Assembly: GCA_026027325.1 (NCBI GenBank) | Contig: JAMSLZ010000004.1 | Coordinates: 1,054,001-1,118,000 of the forward strand | Length of the DNA stretch: 64,000 nt | Direction of reading: 5' to 3' | Origin: Actinomucor elegans | Taxonomy: Eukaryota; Mucoromycota; Mucoromycetes; Mucorales; Mucoraceae | Shown here: one piece after another, positions 37,216 through 46,620 of the stretch | How the letters are laid out: every line of letters starts with the position of its first letter | Position numbering within the stretch: the first letter of the stretch is position 1 | Notes under the pieces: model-generated | Database searches by the model: none | Seen by the model: only the letters and a program-made list of their open reading frames with translations | Told to the model about the DNA's origin: nothing | Made by a program: the position numbers and the translations under genes

Positions 37216-38038
37216 GGCATGTCTAATTCACTGTAGGAGGGATTTAGTCAAAAAATTATTGGTGAATTGCGTCGATTTCATTGATTTCACCAATACACGG
37301 AAAGAGGGAATTATAAATAACCTAGAACACTTGAGAAGGTAATAATGATAGTATTAAACTACTATGTTTATTGAAAGTTATTCAATCTGTAGAATGAAAG
37401 TTATCTGACATAGATTTTTGTTCAAGCAGATGTCTGATTCAGTTTATGCGGTCAATAATCATTATCTTTTACAACTTCCTGAAGTAATAGGATATATGGG
37501 CTCTTTATCTCGAATCATTGTCCAGCCTCTTAAAATAAGCATAGGTAAAAATGTCAAATATCATGGCATCAATAATGGCATTTCGAACTACAAGGATATT
37601 CAACTCCAAGTAATAATAATACTGAGCAGCTTGAAACGTACATTGTTTCTATGAATAGCGATCCAAGAAGATATATACCTTCACCAATCATAGTTATGAA
37701 TAGCTGTTCAACTTGTAATAGGGGATAAAAAATACCATACTAAATATCAGTCCCTCTTAAAGACGAAGCAAACTGATAGAATTGCCTACACGACCACTGA
37801 CAGAAAATACCGTTTTGGAGACATCATAGGTATAGTGTGGATTCACCAACAAGCCTATGCTCTTATCAAGGTTTTCTCTAGTATCTTAAAATGTGAAACA
37901 CGTATAATCTCTTATACCCGCAATTCAGATAGTATTGAACCTTCTGTAAACGACAGAGATATTGGACCCATTGGGTTCAATAACAGTACAACTTTGGTCC
38001 CAATAGCCATCATACGATCTTTTTTCACACATAGATAG
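37157..38038 (+). pseudogene. decayed element-encoded ORF fragments
   Basis: Three plus-strand protein-like blocks follow one another: 37157-37342 (ending NTRKEGIINNLEHLRR), 37418-37654 (with YLLQLPEVIGYMGSL) and about 37770-38038 (with YRFGDIIGIVWIHQQAYALI and later FNNSTTLVPIAIIRS). They are separated by stops and frame shifts. The last block reminds me of the C-terminal end of multi-copy element proteins in Mucorales, but I cannot name the family. Copy B of R1 lies at its left edge and a DIRS element begins 118 bp to its right, so this is probably a nest of element remains. Confidence 0.4.
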
Positions 38039-38155
38039 ACAACACGTTACTTAGCTCGATAAGAAAAGCGGTTTAATGCTTGCCAGTGATTTTCCTTTCA
38101 ATATCCAGTGACTAGGTCCGATTGATTTTAATCTTAAATAACCGCTTTTTAACTT

Positions 38156-38204
38156 GATTGTTTGTTGTTCCTAAAACAATCTCAGTTGGCTCCACTCCGT
38201 CTTC
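38156..38204 (+). repeat. DIRS left extension
   Basis: Begins GATTGTTTGTTGTTCC and is exactly complementary to the first part of the internal complementary region (42132-42180). Confidence 0.85.
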
Positions 38205-38287
38205 TAATGTGATAGATGCTCTCAGAGCCACGCTTTATTTTCCTTTTTGTAATAAATAATAGTTTCCCTTTCTTCCCTATATCTTTC
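38205..38287 (+). repeat. DIRS left inverted terminal repeat
   Basis: 83 bp, starts TAATGTGATAGATG and ends CCCTATATCTTTC. It is the exact reverse complement of 42344-42426. Confidence 0.93.
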
Positions 38288-38312
38288 AAAGCCACGCATC
38301 GTGGGGTTAACT

Positions 38313-39188
38313 ATGGATAATATCAATATAACTAATGTTCAAGAGTCTAACCAGCAAACAAACCTCACTCGCGCACAAGTGGAGGCCCTATTCAGAGAGC
38401 TCGAAGAACAACGAGCAAGAGAAAGAGAAATTCAAGTCAACGGGACTGAACTCCCCTTGGTTATTAGCGAAACCTTGGACAATGCATCTTCAGCACAACT
38501 TAAGGACGATTTCAAACAATACAAAAGAACCATCCAGCGTTACAACCATGACACTTGGACAAAAGCAGAACAAATCAACAGAGAATTTATTCCGGACCTC
38601 AAAAACTGGAAGGTGGATGCGTATCAGCTCGTCAGTACCATTCATAAGATCACTGAAACAACACGACTCCAGGCTAGAGCCAGTACAGAATTGTACGAAC
38701 AACTTCAGTATCTGCAAGACAAAGCAGAATTTACCTCAGGAAAAGATAGAGAAATCTTTAATAACACCATTGAGCAAGCCCAACGACTTGCAATTTTCGG
38801 ATTTGGCTCAGCGAAATTACAAGAAAATGAGGCGAAAGAGGTTTCCCTCAAAGCGCTTAGGCTACCTTCAAGCATCAAACACTTGGAATATTCACCAGAA
38901 GAAGATGGAAAAGCGAATACTTTCGATAGAAACTTTGTTGAACAACTTCAAAAAGCTCGCTTTGAAGACAAGGTCATCAGAGATGCAACGTCGTTTAGTA
39001 GGGGAAACTTCAGCAACAATCGTGGATTTAATGGAACACGAGGAAGAGGAAGGTCAAGAGGTGGACCGTGGCGTGGGAACTGGTCACGCGGTCACTCTTT
39101 TCAACATGGAGGACGAGGCAGAGGCACTCTCCCCTCCAATCAACAGAATTCACAGCCCTCCCCTTCAGTGGCCAACAACAACCTATAG
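38313..39188 (+). CDS. DIRS gag-like ORF1
   Basis: Presumed nucleic-acid-binding structural protein of the element. The first ATG gives about 291 residues, starting MDNINITNVQ, 26 bp inside the left ITR. The N-terminal two-thirds is charged and helical (for example TRAQVEALFRELEEQRARER). The C-terminal part is rich in Arg-Gly (TRGRGRSRGGPWRGN, GGRGRG), which suggests RNA binding. No CCHC knuckle is present, as is usual for DIRS gag-like proteins. Its 3' end overlaps the RT frame from 39068, which is in the -1 frame relative to it. Confidence 0.75.
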   Translation: MDNINITNVQESNQQTNLTRAQVEALFRELEEQRAREREIQVNGTELPLVISETLDNASSAQLKDDFKQYKRTIQRYNHDTWTKAEQINREFIPDLKNWKVDAYQLVSTIHKITETTRLQARASTELYEQLQYLQDKAEFTSGKDREIFNNTIEQAQRLAIFGFGSAKLQENEAKEVSLKALRLPSSIKHLEYSPEEDGKANTFDRNFVEQLQKARFEDKVIRDATSFSRGNFSNNRGFNGTRGRGRSRGGPWRGNWSRGHSFQHGGRGRGTLPSNQQNSQPSPSVANNNL

Positions 39189-41124
39189 TTCAACAACTGC
39201 CGCAGAACCCTCAACAACAAACCAACAAGACATCTCCTATTCAACATTATACAACACCACAAGACGGCATCTTACCTGGAGGCCGTCTTACTCATTTCCA
39301 CAAATATTGGACACAGATAACAACTCATCCATTTCCTCTTTCAATCGTCAAGGAAGGATACAAAATTCCGTTTGCCACCCGTCCGATACCATGGAAAATC
39401 AATGTATTACAACTCAACTCAACAGAACAGCAAGCCGCCAACGAAGCTGTCAAAAAATTTTTATCCGCAGGAATAATAGAGATAATGCCAACTCAATCAA
39501 AAGATTACCTTTCAAAGTTCTTCACAATTCAAGAAAAAACAAAGCGCAGGCCGATTCTGAACTGTCAACGGCTAAATCAACATATCCAATGCGAGCACTT
39601 CAAAATGGAAGGTATCCCGGCACTAAGAGAATTGATCGAACAAGGAGATTTTATGTGCAAAATCGACTTGAAGGACGCCTATACAGTGGTTCCAATCCAT
39701 CCAAAATCACGAAGATACCTCACTTTCAAAAACGAAGGCGTTGTTTACCAGTATCGATCGCTAGCGTTTGGCCTAAACGTAGCTCCTCGTCTGTTCTCAA
39801 AATAATGCGTTACGCTATCGAACCTTTACGTCAAGAAGGTATCCGTCTAGTCTACTACCTAGACGATATTTGTTTACTGTCAAAAACAAAAAGAGACTTG
39901 CTCGCAACCACCAGAAAGGTAATTACTCATCTCCAATCCTTGGGATTTATAATCAACGAAGAAAAAAGTCTTCTCACACCATCACAGACACAAGAGTTCT
40001 TGGGTTTTCAATTCAATACAAAGAAAATGAAAATTACAGTACCACTGCAGAAAATAAACAAACTTTTGTTAAAGATCCGTCAAGCTACTCAACCAGTCCA
40101 ACGCACATGCAGATGGATAGCGGGCCTGTTGGGCAAAGTAACATCAATGATTCCAGCTATAGGAGAAGCTCTTCTCCACATTCGCTATTTACAGAGAGAT
40201 CTAGCGAAGAGTCTTCACAAAAACAATCAGAACTGGGAGATGCCATGCCAAATATCCCCTCAGAGTTTACAAGAATTTCATTGGTGGAAGGAATCAATCT
40301 CATCGAAGAACGGCCTACCTATTCAAGCAATAACAGTTCCTGCTCCCCAACTAACGATATACACAGACAGTTCAGACACAGGTTGGGGGGTGAGCTCACC
40401 AATGATATCAACATTCGGGTTTTGGAACAACCAAGACAAATCGACCTCAATAAACGTTCGCGAACTGAAGGCAGTCTATTATGCATTGAAAATGCATGCT
40501 CTAAGATTAGAAAATTGCACGATAAAGGTTTTCACAGACAACACCACAGCCCTCAAATACACAACAAAATTTGGAGGTACAGCCTCTCATCAGCTACAGG
40601 AACTGGCAATACTGATTCAAGAACTCTGCAACCGCTACCACTTGACAGTGACTTATCAACACATCGCGGGATTACAAAACACTCTCGCAGACCAACTATC
40701 CAGGAAACAGATTCCACTTTACGAACAAACCATTCCGAAAAAACTATTTCATCAAGTGATACAACAATGGGGACCGCTTGTAGTGGACGCCTTTGCGGCT
40801 TCCCACAACCATCAACTGAAGAGATACTGGAGTCTTCATCCAGATCCATCAGCCGAGGCACAAGACGCGTTTCAACAAAAATGGCTCAAAAAAGGGATGT
40901 TTTTGAATCCCCCCTGGAAATTAATCCCAAAAGTGATACAACAGCTGAAGAAACAGAAGATACATCAAGCAGTTTTGATCACTCCTCTGTGGCCCAGTCA
41001 ATATTGGTACCCAATGGTCTTGAGAATGAAGCACTTGGACAACCCAATTATAATGAAGATCAACAAGAGGTTCTCACTGACCGCTTGGCTATTATCAGCA
41101 ACGCAAGGCACAAGTCTGGTTTAA
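39068..41124 (+). CDS. DIRS reverse transcriptase / RNase H / methylase-like ORF2, with a frame break
   Basis: Polyprotein for cDNA synthesis. The reading frame from 39068 to 39805 encodes the RT N-terminal half, with TKRRPILNCQRLNQHI, FMCKIDLKDAYTVVPIH and YQYRSLAFGLNVAPRLF. It then meets TAA at 39803-39805. The -1 frame continues from there to 41124 with the catalytic YYLDDI, LGFIINEEKS and EFLGFQF, then RNase H (TIYTDSSDTGWG, the INVRELKAV Glu, VFTDNTTAL Asp, AGLQNTLADQLSR) and the DIRS methylase-like domain (VVDAFAA, FLNPPW, VLITPLWPSQYWYP). No ATG opens the first frame, so expression by frameshift from ORF1 is likely. The break at 39805 (TCAAAATAA) may be a single-base deletion or a second -1 shift; both halves are otherwise intact. 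Confidence 0.85.
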
Positions 41125-42254
41125 CCGACACTGCTAGTATTGAATATCTTAAAAATTCAACACGCAAAAGCACCACAAAAATATACGATAATGGATGGCG
41201 ACAATGGCATCGTTGGTGTTTACAACAAAACCCAAAAATTGTTCCGACGGCTTACAACTGTGCAAATATTTTACAATTTTTAGTCGCTAATAACAAATAC
41301 AGCAGCAATCACTTAAACACCTTAAGATCTTCCATAGCTTCGGTCTTTCGTGAACTGTACCCGGATGAAATGCCGTTAGCAATCCAACCAACAATTCAAG
41401 CCTTCTTTGCAGCAAAGCGTAGATCAGAAGTAAAAATTCCTACACCTCAACAGTTGGAAACATGGGATACAAACAAAATGACTATGTTCATTCTTTCATC
41501 TTGGGCAGATTCAAATAACCTAAACTTATATGATTTACAACTCAAAACAATTGCTTTACTTTGCTTAGCTACGATGGCCAGACCAAGATCGGATATGGGC
41601 AGACTTCAATTTCGTGACACTATCTTTCAGTATCAAGATTCAACAAATTCAACTCTTACAGGAGTCACAGTACACTTTCGTGAGCCCAAAGAAACTCAAG
41701 TCAAGACATCTAAGTTAGGCGTTCTTCAAGATTCTCGCTTATGCCCGGTATCTACTCTAAATGTATTTGTTCAAAAAACTGCGATTTTAAGGAGAAATCT
41801 ACCTGTGGATCACACTTTATTCTTAGCTTTTATTGAAAAACCAGAATCAGTTACCTCCATTCGTCCATCAACCATGTCCAACTGGGTTAAACTACTAATG
41901 GAAAAATCGGGTATCGACACCACTAAATTCAAAGCACATTCAATACGAGCGGCGTCAAGTACAAAAGCGGTGGAAAAGGGACACTCTATCGATTCAGTAA
42001 AAGAACATGCTGGCTGGAGCCTTAACTCAAATACTTTTGAAAAATTCTATTATAAACCAACAAATCAAGAATCCTCAAGTACGGCAATCACTTATTCAAT
42101 TTTTTCTCAAACGGAAAACACTATCACATTAGAAGACGGAGTGGAGCCAACTGAGATTGTTTTAGGAACAACAAACAATCCTAATGTTGGCGAAACGAAG
42201 TCAAATAATGTGATAGATACCCACCCTTGGTATCGCCGATTTCTAGGAATCTAG
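40881..42254 (+). CDS. DIRS tyrosine recombinase ORF3
   Basis: Integrates the circular double-stranded cDNA. This frame is open from further upstream, but the ATG at 40881 (MAQKRDVFES) is a likely start because earlier codons only shadow the RT/RNase H frame; it gives 457 residues. An N-terminal SAM-like domain carries NSTRKSTTKIYDNGWRQWHRW. The catalytic core shows the first Arg in LATMARPRSD, the His-x-x-Arg in KAHSIRAASS, the His/Trp in EHAGWSLNSNTF and the nucleophile Tyr in EKFYYKPTN. All expected residues are present. The C-terminal 45 codons overlap the internal complementary region, so that DNA has both coding and structural roles. The stop is 90 bp before the right ITR. Confidence 0.9.
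   Translation: MAQKRDVFESPLEINPKSDTTAEETEDTSSSFDHSSVAQSILVPNGLENEALGQPNYNEDQQEVLTDRLAIISNARHKSGLTDTASIEYLKNSTRKSTTKIYDNGWRQWHRWCLQQNPKIVPTAYNCANILQFLVANNKYSSNHLNTLRSSIASVFRELYPDEMPLAIQPTIQAFFAAKRRSEVKIPTPQQLETWDTNKMTMFILSSWADSNNLNLYDLQLKTIALLCLATMARPRSDMGRLQFRDTIFQYQDSTNSTLTGVTVHFREPKETQVKTSKLGVLQDSRLCPVSTLNVFVQKTAILRRNLPVDHTLFLAFIEKPESVTSIRPSTMSNWVKLLMEKSGIDTTKFKAHSIRAASSTKAVEKGHSIDSVKEHAGWSLNSNTFEKFYYKPTNQESSSTAITYSIFSQTENTITLEDGVEPTEIVLGTTNNPNVGETKSNNVIDTHPWYRRFLGI
42121..42218 (+). repeat. DIRS internal complementary region
   Basis: The first 60 bases are the reverse complement of 38156-38215 and the last 43 bases the reverse complement of 42414-42456, sharing CAATC in the middle. This is the template arrangement known for DIRS-1 that allows the linear ends to be joined into a circle. 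It lies inside ORF3. Confidence 0.92.
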
Positions 42255-42290
42255 TTAACATAATTATATATTTTATATCTCACTCCCTCC

Positions 42291-42291
<1 letters not shown>

Positions 42292-42322
<31 letters not shown>
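42292..42322 (+). repeat. poly(A) tract inside the DIRS element
   Basis: About 31 A residues between the ORF3 stop and the right ITR, preceded by CTCCCTCCC. Confidence 0.85.
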
Positions 42323-42326
<4 letters not shown>

Positions 42327-42343
42327 ATAGTAATGCTTAGGCA

Positions 42344-42426
42344 GAAAGATATAGGGAAGAAAGGGAAACTATTATTTATTACAAAAAGGAAAATAAAGCG
42401 TGGCTCTGAGAGCATCTATCACATTA
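42344..42426 (+). repeat. DIRS right inverted terminal repeat
   Basis: 83 bp, starts GAAAGATATAGGG and ends CATCTATCACATTA; exact reverse complement of 38205-38287. Confidence 0.93.
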
Positions 42427-42456
42427 TTTGACTTCGTTTCGCCAACATTAGGATTG

Positions 42457-44033
42457 ATTATATTGTGAATTTCATTGAAAATTGGCTATTTTTCAGCCAA
42501 TTCTTAAATCGATTAAACTGAAAAAAAAAATAATATCTTGATAAAAAATACCGATTATTCAAATAAATAGTTTTTGCATTGTAAAAGGTTTCCAAACCTA
42601 TGGTTTGCTTCTTAAAATGAGCCAAAAATACTTAACATGTTTTTAACTGGGAATAACTGATATTCATTCAACTTTCACCCAAGTCTCCTTCACAATGATG
42701 GAATAACAAGTGTTCTTCACAGTAACAGACTTTGATTAATATATATATATTATAGAAAGTAATAGAAACCATATCCATCTTATATCAAAAAAGTAGCATA
42801 TTCGATTAGACAGCCCACATCAGAATCAATCTACACTTATTGCAACTTGACAAAGCTCCAGAAATTTTGAATGATTATTACTATTCCTTTAACTTCTATA
42901 CAAATTACCTGACTAGTCCCTTCTCAATATTACAGCTTCTTTGGATATAGAACGTCAAAAATGGAGCCAAAATTGCAACTTGTGGAAAGCCCCCATAACT
43001 AAAAAAAAAACGTAAAGCTCCATTTTTATTACAGACCACTTAAACTTGATTTGAGAGGTATAGTCCATTAATAACGTAGGATTAGTACATTATTTGAGGA
43101 TATTCAAATGCATTTTTAGCGCATTTTATTATTTAAAAATACGGTAATTAAGGCTACATCGTTTCGAACAGAGTATTTCATCAAACGTATCTCCTTGAAT
43201 TGAACAAAATATCAATTAGCACTTATACATCTTAATCCGTTATTTAAATCGACAATCGTTTGTAGTGAAGAATGAGATCAAAATTTAGGTCAAATTCTTC
43301 ATTTATGCTCTGAGATTGTAGCTGCAATTTAATTCTAAGCGCCTTCAAGCCAATAGAAATAGTGAATCTTATAGAAGAGGAATATACCTTTGTATCAGCT
43401 TATAACTGTATTGATTGTGTGTTAGAGACACCATCTATAATAAGATATGCTCATTACGTTTCAAACTATATATTAGAGATTTTTGCATATTTTTGCCTTT
43501 AATAAGATGACCCAATAACCTAGTTTAAGTAGGATGATGATGGTAAATGATTTGAATAGAAACTTTTAATATATTAATGTAATTTTATAGAACAGAGAAG
43601 TAAGAACTGATATATATGTTGGTTTATACAAGCTCTTAGGAAAAAAATTCAGATGTACACAGTATTATGTAGATATCAATCAAAGCTCCGAGGTATTTTG
43701 AGTTAAATAGATACGATATTTAGCCTCTTGGCTTTTACTCAACCAAGTCACACAAAGCTAAAGTACCGTATGTTGTTATGTAGGAAACATACATTAATTA
43801 ATTTATTTTATAAATTAGTGAAGACTACATCTTAAAGTGCCAAGGTATAAGAGAAAATATATTTTTGGGCCAACCAATGAATTCATTCTTGGTATTTGGG
43901 CTTGCGATGGTACAAATCCGGATGTATGTCCACTTGCGGAACGATGGTATATTTAGATTATAATGCCGGAGCTAAACGTATATAAAATCAAGCCCATTTT
44001 TCATCTGTTTTCTTTTCTCTCTTTGCTACAATA
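42457..44033. other. intergenic right of the DIRS element
   Basis: AT-rich without a supported exon. A short hairpin AATTGGCT (42480-42487) / AGCCAATT (42495-42502) lies 24 bp outside the element. TATATAAAAT at 43979-43988 serves as a likely TATA box for the next gene. Confidence 0.45.
43979..43988 (+). promoter_or_regulatory. TATA box of the 44034 gene
   Basis: TATATAAAAT lies 55 bp upstream of the ATG, followed by a pyrimidine-rich leader (TTTTCTTTTCTCTCTTTGC). Confidence 0.5.
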
Positions 44034-44477
44034 ATGTACGATAACCAAATGCCAGAATCAAGAATAAAAAAGTTATGGAAAAATAACAGAATCAGTTTGC
44101 AATTGACTGGATTTAATCTGTGTACATCCTTTAGCAATACTACAAATAGAAAAACAACACCAAAGAAGAAAGCATCGCCGCTAACAAGCCCTACTGAGCC
44201 ATTATCTTCTTCACATAGTAAAAAGCTTTGGAGAAAGCCTTTACCAAACGACTGCCCACAGTTTGATTTTGAAATCAGCGAGAAAACCATTGTGGAAGAA
44301 CAAGCGTTCACTACGCCAACATGTATCAGCAATGAAATACCGGCTAGACATGAAAGCCGATGTTATGAAAACAAACCGTTCTTGGAAGCGCAACTGGAAC
44401 GTGCATGCAGAAATGAAAAGGCAGTATTACTAACGAAATTACTGGAAAAGCAACGAAATCTAAAACCAAGCATATAA
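44034..44477 (+). CDS. small uncharacterised basic protein
   Basis: A single-exon frame of 147 residues starting MYDNQMPESRIKKLW. It is not recognised. The sequence is hydrophilic, with a Ser/Thr/Lys-rich segment (RKTTPKKKASPLTSPTEPL), no signal peptide or membrane span, and a C-terminal helix-like part (FLEAQLERACRNEKAVLLTKLLEKQ). A good TATA motif, a pyrimidine-rich leader and codon composition unlike the surrounding decayed DNA support a real gene. A nuclear or regulatory role would be only a guess from its basic, Ser-rich composition. Confidence 0.6.
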   Translation: MYDNQMPESRIKKLWKNNRISLQLTGFNLCTSFSNTTNRKTTPKKKASPLTSPTEPLSSSHSKKLWRKPLPNDCPQFDFEISEKTIVEEQAFTTPTCISNEIPARHESRCYENKPFLEAQLERACRNEKAVLLTKLLEKQRNLKPSI

Positions 44478-44696
44478 CCAATACCTATCTGTTCTTTGAA
44501 CTATTGGAATAGATATTTTTAACTAAAAATTACCAATACCCTGCACTCGTTAATCCCAACTCCAGTCAACTCACAAGGTTTTGTTTTTGTTTCTGTAACA
44601 CTATACACATAGAAATGGCCTATGCTCAGGGTTTTCAATATTGCCTATTTAAAACGATTATCCCATAGGAAGAAAGTACTACATTTGTATTTTCAA
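44478..44696. other. downstream region of the 44034 gene
   Basis: AT-rich 3' flank, nothing further seen. Confidence 0.4.
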
Positions 44697-45250
44697 TTTA
44701 TTGCTTCGTGTAGAATAAGAGTCTCAATGAAGAGGCGAGCCCTTATTAAAAGAATAGGATGAATAAAATAACAAGAGGAAATGAATAAAGTATATAACAA
44801 AAGCTGGATAATTAAGCTAATTACGAGTATTTATAGAAGAAAATGGAATTGGCTTTCTTGGACACGGTAATTGATATTCTATAAAAGGATGTATCATCGA
44901 TAACACTATGAAAATGCGCTTTTCAGACATTTGACAGTGCAATAAAGGACCACGGTAGCAGAGATCCCAGACTTCTGGTAGTACCCGAACATTATAAAAG
45001 TCCAATAAGTACGAAGTTATTTTGATATCGTGAATATCGACGGTAGGCCATGGAAATTTAAAGAAGATATCTTTTTTATATTATGGTCTTAAGGGAGCAG
45101 TTGCTCAGCCAAACTCTGTATATCATGTAAACAAATCTGTCGTAGAGACGAAGGGAATTTGCTGGAAAACTTTTACAACAGGAGTGATCCGAGGGGGAAC
45201 GGATCTGCCAGGAGACGGTATATCATATTCCTTGGGATAGCGATTAGCGC
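44697..45250 (-). repeat. dispersed repeat R2, copy A, with minus-strand protein-like sequence
   Basis: Aligns collinearly with 50186-50650. Shared landmarks are ATTGCT, TAGAATAAGA, GTCTCAAT, GGATGA(A/G)TAAAATA, GACTTTCTTGGA (GGCTTTCTTGGA here), TTGATAT, TTTTC(C)AGACATTT, GTGCAATAAAG/GTGTAATAAAG and GACGA(A/T)GGGAATT. On the minus strand this copy has a 62-codon frame at 44817-45005 with LPEVWDLCYRGPLLHCQM and KRIFIVLSMIHPFIEYQ, and less intact protein-like sequence upstream of it (containing FPWPTVDIHDIK). It appears to be a decayed transposable element or gene family; not recognised. Confidence 0.6.
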
Positions 45251-46388
45251 TAATGATCAGAATGATAGTAACCAGTTTGAAAACTGGTTGTGTTGCATCA
45301 GTTCAGAAAGTACAGAAGAATAAAGGCGAATGCCAGTTTTATAAAAGAGTTTTGGGCATATGTACTAGATTTTTTAGTAACGAAGGCACCGGTAAAATCC
45401 ATAGCGTCAGGAAATGGACCGTAATACTTATTTAGTGATCAAGCTCCGTCTGATTTGCACGTAGTTTTTTTTTTTTTTTTTTTGCGTACTCTTTCCCAAA
45501 AAGATAACATAATATCTATGAGCCTTTTGGTGAAATGATCCACATCTACTATTGTAAAACTAAATCTAATAAGTGAATGTTGTGTAGCGTTATCGTGGCT
45601 ATACACTGACTAAATACTTACTGTCAAAGCCTTGACATCAAGTTAGCTTTATGTGTTACACCCATTCCCCCAAGGGTCTAATCTTTCAAGTGCCACTTGC
45701 ATATACAAGATTACATTTATTTGAGGATCATGAGGTAAAGGTTTGTAAATATTATGCCTGTTTATCTTTATAACGTTTCATAAAAGGTGGCCTATCCACG
45801 CCGACATGACTTTTGGAAACTTCATCGTCTTTATAGAGAATATTTTGATATTCTTCATGCTTTATACTTTGCTGATTTTATTCTCTTTTTTGGAAAAGTA
45901 TCTCCTCTTCTGAATATAAATTGCCATTTGTTTTTCAGGACTACGTTCTATTTACGCATTTAATAACCTGATAGTGGCGTAATCGCATCCATAGTCAATA
46001 CTTTTTGCGAGTCTTCTAGTACTGTCGCTATACTCTTATTTTTGCTTGCAACACGTTTCATTAATTTGAGTCTAATGCCCATTGCTTTATGAAAAGCTCC
46101 AGTAGCCATTCTTTAAGATTAATTTTAGGTATAGTAATGGTTTAGCGAAAGATAGTTTATAAAAATTAATGTATGAAGAAAAGATACACGTAAACGCCGA
46201 GCATCAGCACTTTTGTATAATTTATATATGATGTAAAGACTGTTTAGTCTATTTTCTGCTTCTATCAGTTAAATTAAAGAATAAACGTTTGGTTTTCAAA
46301 AATATATCTTGTTTTTGGAATTTTTGATGTTGATTCATCCCTAATCTCTAATCTATAATTTGAAATTTACGATTAATTGGAGTTAGAT
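45251..46388. other. gene-poor, AT-rich stretch
   Basis: No supported gene. A T19-20 tract lies at about 45464-45483. Short open frames here have no family resemblance. Confidence 0.45.
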
Positions 46389-46620
46389 AATAATTAACAC
46401 CTTGCATAGTATAGACATATATTTTGGCGTATAGTAACATCATATACCACGGTTTATAGTAAAAGACATAAATCACAGCCTTAAGAGAAGCATGCAATGC
46501 GTCCCATAGTATTAACATGTAATTATATTCATAGAAAAATCATGTTATATAACAAAGAGTATAGGCATATATCTTGGCCTGTAGAAAAATAATATAACAC
46601 ACCACAAGTATTGATATTTA
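46389..46620. repeat. local degenerate duplication
   Basis: AGTATAGACATATATTTTGG near 46409 recurs as AGTATAGGCATATATCTTGG near 46558; each is followed by C(G/C)TATAG/TGTAG and an AT-rich block with CATATACCAC or ATAACACACCAC. Two diverged units about 150 bp apart. Confidence 0.5.

Larger units (their letters stand above)
38156..42456 (+). mobile_element. structurally complete DIRS-type tyrosine-recombinase retrotransposon (4301 bp)
   Basis: DIRS elements move through a circular intermediate, using a reverse transcriptase and a tyrosine recombinase rather than an integrase, and make no target duplication. Here the diagnostic structure is complete. Left ITR 38205-38287 and right ITR 42344-42426 are exact 83-bp reverse complements. 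The left extension (38156-38204) and right extension (42427-42456) are both complementary to a 98-bp internal complementary region at 42121-42218, in which the two ends meet at CAATC. Three coding regions lie in order: a gag-like ORF, an RT/RNase H/methylase-like ORF and a tyrosine recombinase. The outermost bases at both ends are GATTG, consistent with the circular-junction core. ITR identity suggests recent insertion or gene conversion. Confidence 0.93.

Noticed and set aside
39870..40880. Upstream part of the long open frame that ends in the recombinase.
   Set aside because: Overlaps the RT/RNase H coding frame and has no domain; low-complexity Ser/Thr/Arg composition is typical of a shadow frame. 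Only the part from 40881 was kept.
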